From positions 21,828 to 85,827 of the forward strand of contig NZ_BMRG01000006.1 in assembly GCF_014648515.1 (NCBI RefSeq): a stretch of 64,000 bases of DNA, read 5' to 3'. The stretch comes from Saccharothrix coeruleofusca (GTDB taxonomy: Bacteria > Actinomycetota > Actinomycetes > Mycobacteriales > Pseudonocardiaceae). Below, piece by piece: positions 57,753 to 64,000 of this stretch (positions within the stretch are counted from its first letter, which is position 1; the number at the start of each line of letters is the position of its first letter). The position numbers and the translations under genes are program-made. A model generated the notes under the pieces. That model made no database searches and was not told the origin of the DNA. It saw only the letters and a list, made by a program, of their open reading frames with translations.

Positions 57753-58984
57753 GGCAGCTCCATGGTCACGGTGGTCGGCCCGCCGACCGGGCTCGTGATC
57801 ACGAGTGTGCCGTCGAAGGCGGCCAGCCTGCGCTCGATCCCCCGCAACCCGCCGCCCGCGTCCGCCCGCGCGCCGCCGCGGCCGTCGTCGCCGACGACCA
57901 GCCTCAGCACGCCCGCCTCGTGCCGCACGCGCAGCCACGCCCCGGTCGCGCCGCTGTGCTTGGCCACGTTGGTCAGCGCCTCGGCCGCCGCGAAGTAGGC
58001 GGCGGACTCCACCGGGGCCTGCGGGCGGCCCGCCAGCTCCACGTCCACCGCCACCGGCAGCGGGTGGGCCAGCGCCAGCGCCCGCAGCGCGCCGTCCAGG
58101 CCGCGGTCGGCCAGCACCGGCGGGTGGATGCCGCGCACCAGGCCGCGCAGCTCGGCCAGCGCCAGGGAGGACGACTCGCGCGCCTCGGCCAGCAGGGCGC
58201 GCACCGCCTCCGGGTCGCGCGCCAGCAGCTCCTCGGCCATGCCCAGGCTCATGCCCAGCGCCACCAGCCTGGCCTGCGCGCCGTCGTGCAGGTCGCGCTC
58301 GATCCGGCGCAGCTCGGCGGCCTGCGCGTCCACGGTGTCCGCGCGCGAGTCGGCGAGCTGGCGCACGCGGGTGCTCAGCGCGGCCCGCGCGGACGGCGCG
58401 AGCAGCCACCTGGCCAGCAGCGCGGGCACCCGCACCAGCCGGGGCGTTGCCCACCACGCCAGCGCCAGGTGGGCGGTGGCCAGCAGCGGCACGGCGACGT
58501 AGCCGCCGGGGGTGCGCTCGTCGATGCCGAGGTAGGCCAGCCCGTCCGCGCCCAGCTGCCACAGCAGCGGGGTGGCCATGGCCAGCGCGCCGCTGGCCCA
58601 CAGCGCGGCGGGCAGGAAGCCGAAGAGCACCGACACGATCGCGTTGAGCGGCAGGAACGCCAGGTCCCGCCACGTCGCCGGGTCGGTGGCGATGGTCCGC
58701 ACGCGCGTCATCGGCCCCCGGTTGGCGGGCGCGCGGTACGGGCGGGGGATCTGCTCGCCCAGCACCCGGCCCGCGAGGTCGCGGTGCAGGTTGGCGTAGC
58801 CGCGGGCCAGGGCGGTCGCGCCCAGCGTCAGCGGCACGCCGACGGTGACCAGGATCAGCGGGTAGCCGAGCAGTTGCAGCGGCACCAGCGGCAACCCCAG
58901 CACCGCCAGCGGCGCCTTCGCCACGGCCAGCACGACCGCCAGCGCGCGGTCGCTCGCGCCGCGCAGCAGGTCCTTGTCCGTCAT
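57704..58984 (-). CDS. Two-component sensor histidine kinase (HisKA_3)
   Basis: 426 residues. There are about four to five N-terminal membrane segments (for example PLVPLQLLGYPLILVTVGVP, FLPLNAIVSVLFGFLPAAL), no large extracytoplasmic sensor, then the dimerisation/phosphoacceptor helix RIERDLHDGAQARLVALGMS (His about 233) and the HATPase region (AAEALTNVAKHSGA, VGDDGRGG). It belongs to the DesK/LiaS-type membrane-sensing group. Its 3' end overlaps the response regulator. Confidence 0.92.
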   Translation of the reverse strand: MTDKDLLRGASDRALAVVLAVAKAPLAVLGLPLVPLQLLGYPLILVTVGVPLTLGATALARGYANLHRDLAGRVLGEQIPRPYRAPANRGPMTRVRTIATDPATWRDLAFLPLNAIVSVLFGFLPAALWASGALAMATPLLWQLGADGLAYLGIDERTPGGYVAVPLLATAHLALAWWATPRLVRVPALLARWLLAPSARAALSTRVRQLADSRADTVDAQAAELRRIERDLHDGAQARLVALGMSLGMAEELLARDPEAVRALLAEARESSSLALAELRGLVRGIHPPVLADRGLDGALRALALAHPLPVAVDVELAGRPQAPVESAAYFAAAEALTNVAKHSGATGAWLRVRHEAGVLRLVVGDDGRGGARADAGGGLRGIERRLAAFDGTLVITSPVGGPTTVTMELPCALSSEKTSSCSETA

Positions 58985-59036
58985 GCGCCGATTCTCCCGA
59001 CCGGCGGGCTGCCGCGCGGTAGGTCCAACCCCCCGA

Positions 59037-59912
59037 TCACAGCTCCAGCAGCGCCCCGTCGGGCAGCACCTCCACGCCCGCCTCCCGCAGCGCGCCGTGC
59101 TCCGCCGAGGACGGGTCGAGCACGGGGTTGGTGTTGTTCAGGTGCGTGTAGACGCGCCGCACGCCGGGGTGGCGGCGCAGCCGGGGCAGGCTGTCGACGA
59201 TCGGCAGGTGCCCCATCGCGGCCTGCCCGCCCGCCCGGCCGGTCGCCGAGCCCATCTCCGACGGCGCGTGGAAGGTGCCGTCCAGCAGCGCCACGTCCGA
59301 GGCGGCGAGCAGGTCGTCGAACCCGTCGGGCCACGCGGCCAGGCAGGGCGCGTACAGCAGCGAGCCGCCGGTGACGGGGTCGGCGAACCGGTACGCCACC
59401 ACCCACGCACCGTCCACAGAGGACTCGCCGACGTACTTGGGGCGCTTGCCGCTGACCGGGTGCGCGGTCACCACGAGCCCGCCCGCCAGCTCCACCGGCC
59501 GCTCGGAACCGACCTCCCGCCACGACCACGCGGCGTAGGTCGCCAGCACCGCGCGGGTGTCCGCCAAGGCGTGCAGCACCGCGGCGGGCGCGTGCACCGC
59601 CAACCCGGCGGCCCCGCGCAGCGTCAGCAGCCCGAGGGTGTGGTCCAGTTCGGCGTCGGTGAGCAGCACCCCGCGCACCGGGGTGTCCCGAGGCCCCGGC
59701 CCGGCCGCCAGCTCCGGCGTGACCGCCAGCTGGACCCGCAGGTCCGGGGAGGCGTTGACCAGCCACCAGTCCGCGCCGTTCCCGCTGACCGCCAGGCAGT
59801 CCTGGGACCGCGCGGGCAACCCGCCCGCACGGGTGCGCGCGCACAGCTCGCACGCGCAGTTCCACTGCGGCGCACCGCCGCCCGCCGCGGTGCCCAGCAG
59901 CACGACCTTCAC
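59037..59912 (-). CDS. pqqB: Coenzyme PQQ synthesis protein B
   Basis: 291 residues. Metallo-beta-lactamase fold: LLGTAAGGGAPQWNCACELC at the N-terminus (with the CxxC typical of PqqB), LLTDAELDHTLGLLTLRG in the active-site region, and THLNNTNPVLDPSSAEHGAL (about residue 260), which matches the family's HxNNTNP motif. It is proposed to hydroxylate the crosslinked tyrosine during PQQ synthesis. The GTG overlaps the pqqE stop by 4 nt. It is the last gene of the A-C-D-E-B operon. Confidence 0.95.
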   Translation of the reverse strand: MKVVLLGTAAGGGAPQWNCACELCARTRAGGLPARSQDCLAVSGNGADWWLVNASPDLRVQLAVTPELAAGPGPRDTPVRGVLLTDAELDHTLGLLTLRGAAGLAVHAPAAVLHALADTRAVLATYAAWSWREVGSERPVELAGGLVVTAHPVSGKRPKYVGESSVDGAWVVAYRFADPVTGGSLLYAPCLAAWPDGFDDLLAASDVALLDGTFHAPSEMGSATGRAGGQAAMGHLPIVDSLPRLRRHPGVRRVYTHLNNTNPVLDPSSAEHGALREAGVEVLPDGALLEL

Positions 59913-60982
59913 CGCCCGAACCCCCGCCGGACCGGCGCGGCGGGCTCCGGCTCCAGCGCCAGCACGCGGTCCACCTCGGCGCGGTGCGGGGACAGCGAGC
60001 ACACCGGGTCGGTGTTCGCCGCGTCACCGGTGAGCTGGAACGCCTGGCAGCGGCAGCCGCCGAAGTCCAGCTCCTTGCGCGGGCAGCCGCGGCACGGCTC
60101 GCGCATCCAGTCGAACCCGCGGAAGGCGTTGAACGCGCGCGAGTGGTGCCAGATGTCGGCCAGCGGGCGGTCCCGCACGTTCTCCACGCCCAGGTCCGGG
60201 ATCACCCCGGCCGCCGGGCACGGCAGCACGTCGCCGTCGGGCGCGACGGTGAGCTGCCGCGCGCCCCAGCCGTGCATGCAGGGCTTGGGGTGCGCCTCGT
60301 GGTAGTCCGCGACGACGTGGACCAGCTCCATCCGCCCGGCCAGCCGCTCCCGCGCTGCGGCCACCACCTCGGCGGCGCGGGCCAGCTGGTCCGGGCGCGG
60401 CAGCAGCGCCGCCCGGTTGCGCAGCGCCCAGCCGTAGTACTGGGTGTTGGCCAGCTCCAACCGCTGCGCGCCCATCCGCTCGGCCAGCGCGATGATCCCG
60501 TCCACGCGGTCCAGGTTCAGCCGGTGCAGCACCGCGTTCACCGTCAGCGGCAGGCCCAGTTCCCGCACCAGCCCGGCGGCGGCGAGCTTGTGGTCGAACG
60601 CCCGCGCGCCCGCGATCAGGTCGGCCTCGCCGGGCCGGGCGTCCTGCACCGACAGCTGCACGTGGTCGACGCCGCGCGCGGCCAGGTCGGCCAGCCGCCG
60701 GGCGGTCAGGCCCAGCCCGCTGGTCACCAGGTTCACGTAGCAGCCCAGCCCGGCCGCGTGCTCGACCAGCTCGGGCAGGTCCCCGCGCGCCAGCGGCTCC
60801 CCGCCGGAGAGGTGGACCTGCAGCACGCCCAGCGCGCGGGCCTGGTCGAACACCTCGCACCAGCGCGCGGTGCCCAGCTCGGCCTCGCGGCGCACCAGCT
60901 CCACCGGGTTCGAGCAGTACCCGCAGCTGAGCGGGCAGCGGTGGGTCAGCTCCGCGAGCAGCCCGAACGGCGGCTCAGCCAC
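59909..60982 (-). CDS. pqqE: PqqA peptide cyclase (radical SAM/SPASM)
   Basis: 357 residues. The radical-SAM cluster motif is CPLSCGYC (CxxxCxxC, about residues 16-23), then VHLSGGEPLARGDL. PqqE-specific features include ELANTQYYGWALRNR and the SPASM cluster cysteines (PCMHGWG, LPCPAAG, REPCRGCPRKELDFGGCRC). It forms the C-C bond between the Glu and Tyr side chains of PqqA. The GTG lies inside the pqqD 3' end (8-nt overlap). Confidence 0.97.
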   Translation of the reverse strand: MAEPPFGLLAELTHRCPLSCGYCSNPVELVRREAELGTARWCEVFDQARALGVLQVHLSGGEPLARGDLPELVEHAAGLGCYVNLVTSGLGLTARRLADLAARGVDHVQLSVQDARPGEADLIAGARAFDHKLAAAGLVRELGLPLTVNAVLHRLNLDRVDGIIALAERMGAQRLELANTQYYGWALRNRAALLPRPDQLARAAEVVAAARERLAGRMELVHVVADYHEAHPKPCMHGWGARQLTVAPDGDVLPCPAAGVIPDLGVENVRDRPLADIWHHSRAFNAFRGFDWMREPCRGCPRKELDFGGCRCQAFQLTGDAANTDPVCSLSPHRAEVDRVLALEPEPAAPVRRGFGR

Positions 60983-61244
60983 GCAGCTCCACCACCCTCC
61001 GCTCGGCCAGCCTGCCCACCAGCTCCACCACGTCCGCCACCCGAACCCCGTCGAACTCGGCGGCCAGCCGGGCGGCGATGTCGCGGACGGAGTTGCGCCC
61101 GTCGCACAGCCCCACCACCGCGGCGGCGGTCTCGTTGAGCACCAGCACCCCCTCGGGGAACAGCACCACGTGGCAGCGCCGCACCTCGTCGTAGCTCCGC
61201 TTGACGCCGGGGCGCAGTCGCGGCACCACGTCCACCGCGCTCAC
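60975..61244 (-). CDS. pqqD: PqqA-binding chaperone PqqD
   Basis: 89 residues with the RiPP recognition element fold: PRLRPGVKRSYDEVRRCHVV, LVLNETAAAVVGLCDGRNSV and DVVELVGRLAERRVVEL. It binds PqqA and presents it to PqqE. Overlaps of 4 nt with pqqC and 8 nt with pqqE couple all three. It is stand-alone, not fused to PqqC as in some organisms. Confidence 0.96.
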   Translation of the reverse strand: MSAVDVVPRLRPGVKRSYDEVRRCHVVLFPEGVLVLNETAAAVVGLCDGRNSVRDIAARLAAEFDGVRVADVVELVGRLAERRVVELRG

Positions 61245-61933
61245 GACCCGCTCGCGTGGTAGTCGACCGCGTCCAGGATCGCCCGCAGCACGTCGCACTT
61301 GAACGCCAGCGCGGCCACCGCCGCGTCCTGCTGCTCGCGCGTGCGGCAGTGCCGCACCACGATGTCCAAGGTGGACTTGCCCTCGTCGGCCACCACCGCC
61401 AGCCGCGAGGTGAAGTAGGCGAAGCCGTCCTCGGCGATCCACGGGTAGCGCTCGCGCATGTCGGCCAGCCTGCGCGCCATCAGGCCGCGGGAGAACATCT
61501 CGGTCAGCCCCGAGGCCACCCCCTCGACCCACGGCTTGGTGCGCGCGAAGGTCACGTAGGCGTCCACGGCGAACCGGACACCGGGCAGCACGTGCCGCTC
61601 GTCGAGCACCTCCTGCCTGGACAGCCCCACGGCCTCGGCCATGCGCAGCCAGTTCTCCGCGCCGCCCTCGCCCGCGCGCTCGCCGTCGTGCCAGGCGATC
61701 CGCTCGCGCCACCGCCGCCGCACCTCCGGCAGCGGGCAGTTGGCCAGGATCGCCGCGTCCTTCTGCGGGATGCGGCGCTGGTAGTACCAGCGGTTCGCGG
61801 CCCACGACCGCAGCTCGTGCTCGCCCAGCGCGCCCGCGTGCAGCCGCAGGTGGAACGGGTGGTCGTCCCAGTAGCGCGACGACAGCGCCCGCAGCCGGGC
61901 GGTGAACTCCTCGGGCGCCAGCGGTCGGCTCAT
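61241..61933 (-). CDS. pqqC: Pyrroloquinoline-quinone synthase
   Basis: 230 residues. The heme-oxygenase-like helical fold has the family signature YWDDHPFHLRLHAGALGEHE and WAANRWYYQRRIPQKDAAIL near the N-terminus, and HDGERAGEGGAENWLRMAEA at about 82-101. It catalyses the final ring closure and eight-electron oxidation to PQQ without a cofactor. It follows pqqA by 62 nt and overlaps pqqD by 4 nt. Confidence 0.97.
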   Translation of the reverse strand: MSRPLAPEEFTARLRALSSRYWDDHPFHLRLHAGALGEHELRSWAANRWYYQRRIPQKDAAILANCPLPEVRRRWRERIAWHDGERAGEGGAENWLRMAEAVGLSRQEVLDERHVLPGVRFAVDAYVTFARTKPWVEGVASGLTEMFSRGLMARRLADMRERYPWIAEDGFAYFTSRLAVVADEGKSTLDIVVRHCRTREQQDAAVAALAFKCDVLRAILDAVDYHASGS

Positions 61934-61995
61934 CCGCGACCCTTCGAGTCGGCCGTGACCCCGTGGCAGGCCGGAGCCACGGCGGGGACGGCTGG

Positions 61996-62115
61996 TCAGG
62001 CGCGGGCGGCGTACGCGGTGACCTCCATGGGGGTGTCCACGTCCCGGAAGTCGGGCCTGACCCAGGCGCGCTTGGGCTTGGGCGGGACGCGACGAGCCGT
62101 CTTCGTGGCTTTCAT
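61996..62115 (-). CDS. pqqA: PqqA, precursor peptide of PQQ
   Basis: 39 residues. A basic N-terminal half (KATKTARRVPPKPKR) is followed by the PqqA-like segment WVRPDFRDVDTPMEVTAY. Glu31 and Tyr35 have the exact E-x3-Y spacing that PqqE crosslinks, inside EVTAY, which matches the EVTMY of classic PqqA. The ATG has GAGGAG 6 nt upstream. It is the first gene of the operon; excess precursor over enzymes would be expected from its position. Confidence 0.93.
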   Translation of the reverse strand: MKATKTARRVPPKPKRAWVRPDFRDVDTPMEVTAYAARA

Positions 62116-62164
62116 GCGCAACTCCTCGGATGCTCGATCTCCGTGGGGCGCGGCGGCACGACCC

Positions 62165-62170
62165 ACGTTA
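62165..62170 (-). promoter_or_regulatory. Likely -10 of the pqq operon
   Basis: TAACGT on the minus strand lies about 50 nt upstream of the pqqA start, leaving a leader of roughly 40 nt with a good ribosome-binding site. No clear -35 is seen. The 104-nt gap to the deacetylase-like gene shows nothing else. Confidence 0.35.
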
Positions 62171-62219
62171 GAGCGTCCACCCAGGGCTGCGCCAGATCGC
62201 CGGAAGTGTTGCGCGGCAA

Positions 62220-63377
62220 TCAGTTCCGCGCGGCGGGCATCCGGCGGAACTGCTCCAGCACAACGGGGTCTTGCAATTGCATCCACTGGATGACCTCGGT
62301 GTAGGTGGCGCAGACGGTCTCCGGCTGCACGCACACCTCGCCCATGTACTGCTCGACCGCCGCGCTGAACGCGCCGCCCGCCCACTCGTTGAAGTGGTTG
62401 CCGATGACCAGCGGCGCGCGGTTGCTGTTGAACGTCTTGCGGTACACCGAGCGGTAGGTGTCCACCACGACCTGGGTGTACTCGGCGGCCCTCGAGGCGT
62501 CCTCCTTGGCGCCGTTGAGCGCGTACCAGAGGTTGAAGTCCATCATCACGACCTGCTTGCCCAGCGCGGGCACGCGCACCTCGGGCATGGGGAACTCCCA
62601 CAGCCCGTCCTGCACCGACGGCCACACCACGCCCAGGCTGACGTGGCTGGTGTCGTAGACCAGGCCGTGCTGCTTCATGGCCGGGAAAGCCTGGTCCCAC
62701 TTGCCCTCCAGGCACGGCGTGCGCCCGCCGCGCACCGCCGCCGGGTCCAGCGCGAAGCCCTGCCGCCTGGCCTTGTCCACGATCTCGAAGAACTGGTCCA
62801 GCTCGCGGTTCCACGCGGCGGTGTCCCAGCGGCCGACGCTGGGCTCGTCGCCCTGGCAGTAGTGGCCGTTGTAGTGGGTGCCGATCTCGTGGCCCGCCTC
62901 GATGGCGTCGTTGAGGTACTCGATGCGCTGCGCCACCTCCTGCCGGGTGCCGCCGAAGCTGATGGAGGCGTACCCCGGCTCGTGCCCCGGCCCGGTGTAG
63001 CTCCTCTTGTCCTGGTCGGCCACCAGGTACACGCCCGACAGCAGGCCGGTGACGTGCGCGTTGACCCGCTTGGTCAGCGGCAGCACGCGGTCCCAGTGCG
63101 CCTTGGACGCGGCGCCGTCGAAGGAGAACAGCACGAACTGCGGCGGCTTCTCGTTGGGCTGCAGGCGGCGCATCCACGACGGCGGGTTCGCCGGGGGCGG
63201 CACCGTCGGCGGCGGACCGCTGGAACTGCTGGTGGGCACCCGCGGCGCCATCGGCAGCGGCGCGGCCAGCTCGCCCGCGTCGTTGCCGGGCAGCGGTTCA
63301 CGCGCCCCCATGACCGCCAGCACCACGAGCGTCAACGCCAGCGCGACAGCAGTAGAGACCAAGCCCCATCGCTTCAC
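62220..63377 (-). CDS. Exported polysaccharide deacetylase-like protein
   Basis: 385 residues. The N-terminal anchor is WGLVSTAVALALTLVVLAVM, then a Pro/Ser linker and a NodB-type barrel. Motif 1 is FSFDGA rather than the usual TFDDG, so the catalytic/metal Asp pair is reduced to one. Motif 2 is present as HEIGTHYNGHYC (HxxxH). It may be a divergent or inactive deacetylase acting outside the cell. The start is uncertain: GTG 63377 is used here, a TTG at 63386 is possible. It is downstream of the sortase on the same strand. Confidence 0.82.
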   Translation of the reverse strand: MKRWGLVSTAVALALTLVVLAVMGAREPLPGNDAGELAAPLPMAPRVPTSSSSGPPPTVPPPANPPSWMRRLQPNEKPPQFVLFSFDGAASKAHWDRVLPLTKRVNAHVTGLLSGVYLVADQDKRSYTGPGHEPGYASISFGGTRQEVAQRIEYLNDAIEAGHEIGTHYNGHYCQGDEPSVGRWDTAAWNRELDQFFEIVDKARRQGFALDPAAVRGGRTPCLEGKWDQAFPAMKQHGLVYDTSHVSLGVVWPSVQDGLWEFPMPEVRVPALGKQVVMMDFNLWYALNGAKEDASRAAEYTQVVVDTYRSVYRKTFNSNRAPLVIGNHFNEWAGGAFSAAVEQYMGEVCVQPETVCATYTEVIQWMQLQDPVVLEQFRRMPAARN

Positions 63378-63391
63378 ACCGATCAAGACGG

Positions 63392-63407
63392 CTCGGGGTG
63401 CCCCGAG
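63392..63407 (-). terminator. Small hairpin between the sortase and deacetylase-like genes
   Basis: CTCGGGG-TG-CCCCGAG is a 7-bp perfect stem with a 2-nt loop in the 38-nt gap. It may be a weak terminator or a processing structure. Confidence 0.4.
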
Positions 63408-63415
63408 GTTGCGCG

Positions 63416-64000
63416 CTACCCCGCCGGAGTCGCGATCACCACCCGGTTCTCCTCGTAGCCCAGCTGCCCGCCGACCCAGCGCCCGCCGCAGGTGACCAGC
63501 ACCAGGCGGTGCCCGCCGCGCGGCCCGAACAGCTCCACCGCCCGGCGCGGCAGGTCGTCCTTGCGCACCGTGGCGACCTCGCTGACGGTGAACCGGAACG
63601 CCTTGCCCGCGGTGTCGACCACGGTGACCTCGCCGCCGACCCGCGCCCGCCACAGCTCGTCGAACGGGCCGGTGGCGCCCTTCCAGTTGACGTGCCCGGC
63701 GAGCACCGTGGCGCCTTCGGCGGCGCCCAGGTCCACGCCCCACCAGGTGGCCTCGCCGACGCCGTCGGGCACCGGCAGGGTGCCGTCCGCGGTGACCTCG
63801 CGGCGCACCAGCGTGGCGGTGGAGCCCGCGGGCAGCCGCACGGTGCCCGGCTGCTGCGCGGTCGGCTGCCGCTGCGGGGGCGGGTCGGGGGTGGCTGGGG
63901 GAGGGGTGGACGGGGTGGCGGGCGGGTTCGCGCCCGCCAGCACGCCCGTCAGGTCGACGCCGCGGCCGGTGCGCAGGCTGTCGCCCAGCGGGTGCGGCAC
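63416..64000 (-). CDS. Sortase, class E/F-like, 5' end beyond window
   Basis: At least 194 residues; the start may lie past the right edge. After a Pro/Thr-rich linker comes the sortase barrel with the catalytic His in VLAGHVNW, Cys in LVLVTCGG and Arg in ENRVVIAT, the complete triad in the usual order. It cuts an LPxTG-like signal and attaches proteins to the wall or to pilins. No substrate protein is visible in the window. Confidence 0.9.
   Translation of the reverse strand: MPHPLGDSLRTGRGVDLTGVLAGANPPATPSTPPPATPDPPPQRQPTAQQPGTVRLPAGSTATLVRREVTADGTLPVPDGVGEATWWGVDLGAAEGATVLAGHVNWKGATGPFDELWRARVGGEVTVVDTAGKAFRFTVSEVATVRKDDLPRRAVELFGPRGGHRLVLVTCGGRWVGGQLGYEENRVVIATPAG

Overview
The window is 64 kb of very GC-rich, densely packed actinobacterial chromosome. 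GTG and TTG starts are common, adjacent genes often overlap by 4 nt (GTGA or ATGA), and many transcripts look leaderless. The XRE/DUF397 gene pairs, the multi-repeat DivIVA-domain proteins and the AfsR-type regulator point to Pseudonocardiales (an Actinosynnema-, Saccharothrix- or Lentzea-like organism). That placement is an inference from gene content. No plasmid origin, CRISPR array, prophage or transposase gene was seen.

Layout. 0-10 kb is a housekeeping block on the minus strand: glmU, prs, rplY (L25/CTC), a DivIVA-repeat protein and pth. A fatty acyl-AMP ligase (+), a second DivIVA-repeat protein, a diguanylate cyclase and tRNA-Gln lie around it. 10-14 kb holds an acyl desaturase with a TetR regulator and a palindromic operator, then a lipoprotein PQQ-type sugar dehydrogenase. 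14-31 kb contains the conserved mfd, peptidyl-prolyl-isomerase-like lipoprotein, mazG, eno, ftsB/divIC, DUF501 and ppx neighbourhood. It is interrupted by an XRE/DUF397 pair, a VOC/MarR pair, a tricorn-type protease, a SUKH protein and a lytic transglycosylase. 31-40 kb has a second lytic transglycosylase, ppx and a five-gene oligopeptide ABC transporter. 40-49 kb has a second XRE/DUF397 pair, an S10 peptidase, a uracil-DNA glycosylase, a DUF4129/MoxR/DUF58 operon and a type II NADH dehydrogenase.

The most unusual material is at 49.5-52.1 kb. A 43-residue peptide gene, an MvdD-like ATP-grasp ligase and a SagB-type dehydrogenase are translationally coupled behind a TTGACA promoter. This looks like an undescribed ribosomal-peptide (RiPP) maturation cassette. 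Its last gene carries a TTA leucine codon three codons before the stop. Just downstream is a tRNA-like gene with a UAA (Leu) anticodon but a short class I variable loop, followed by a large AfsR/SARP-type regulator.

At 59-62 kb is a complete pyrroloquinoline quinone operon, pqqA-C-D-E-B. It includes a 39-residue PqqA whose Glu and Tyr are spaced as needed for the PqqE crosslink. The PQQ sugar dehydrogenase at 12.6 kb is a plausible user of the cofactor. A two-component system, a DUF885 peptidase-like protein, a deacetylase-like protein and a sortase flank the operon.

Four copies of a non-coding, MITE-like dispersed element lie between genes near 3.5, 12.3, 27.6 and 43.8 kb. Three of them sit exactly between convergent genes. 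The two long copies end in an 18-bp inverted repeat, which in one copy has become a 22-bp tandem array. Two strong hairpins (near 4.7 and 30.3 kb) lie over the start of a downstream reading frame.
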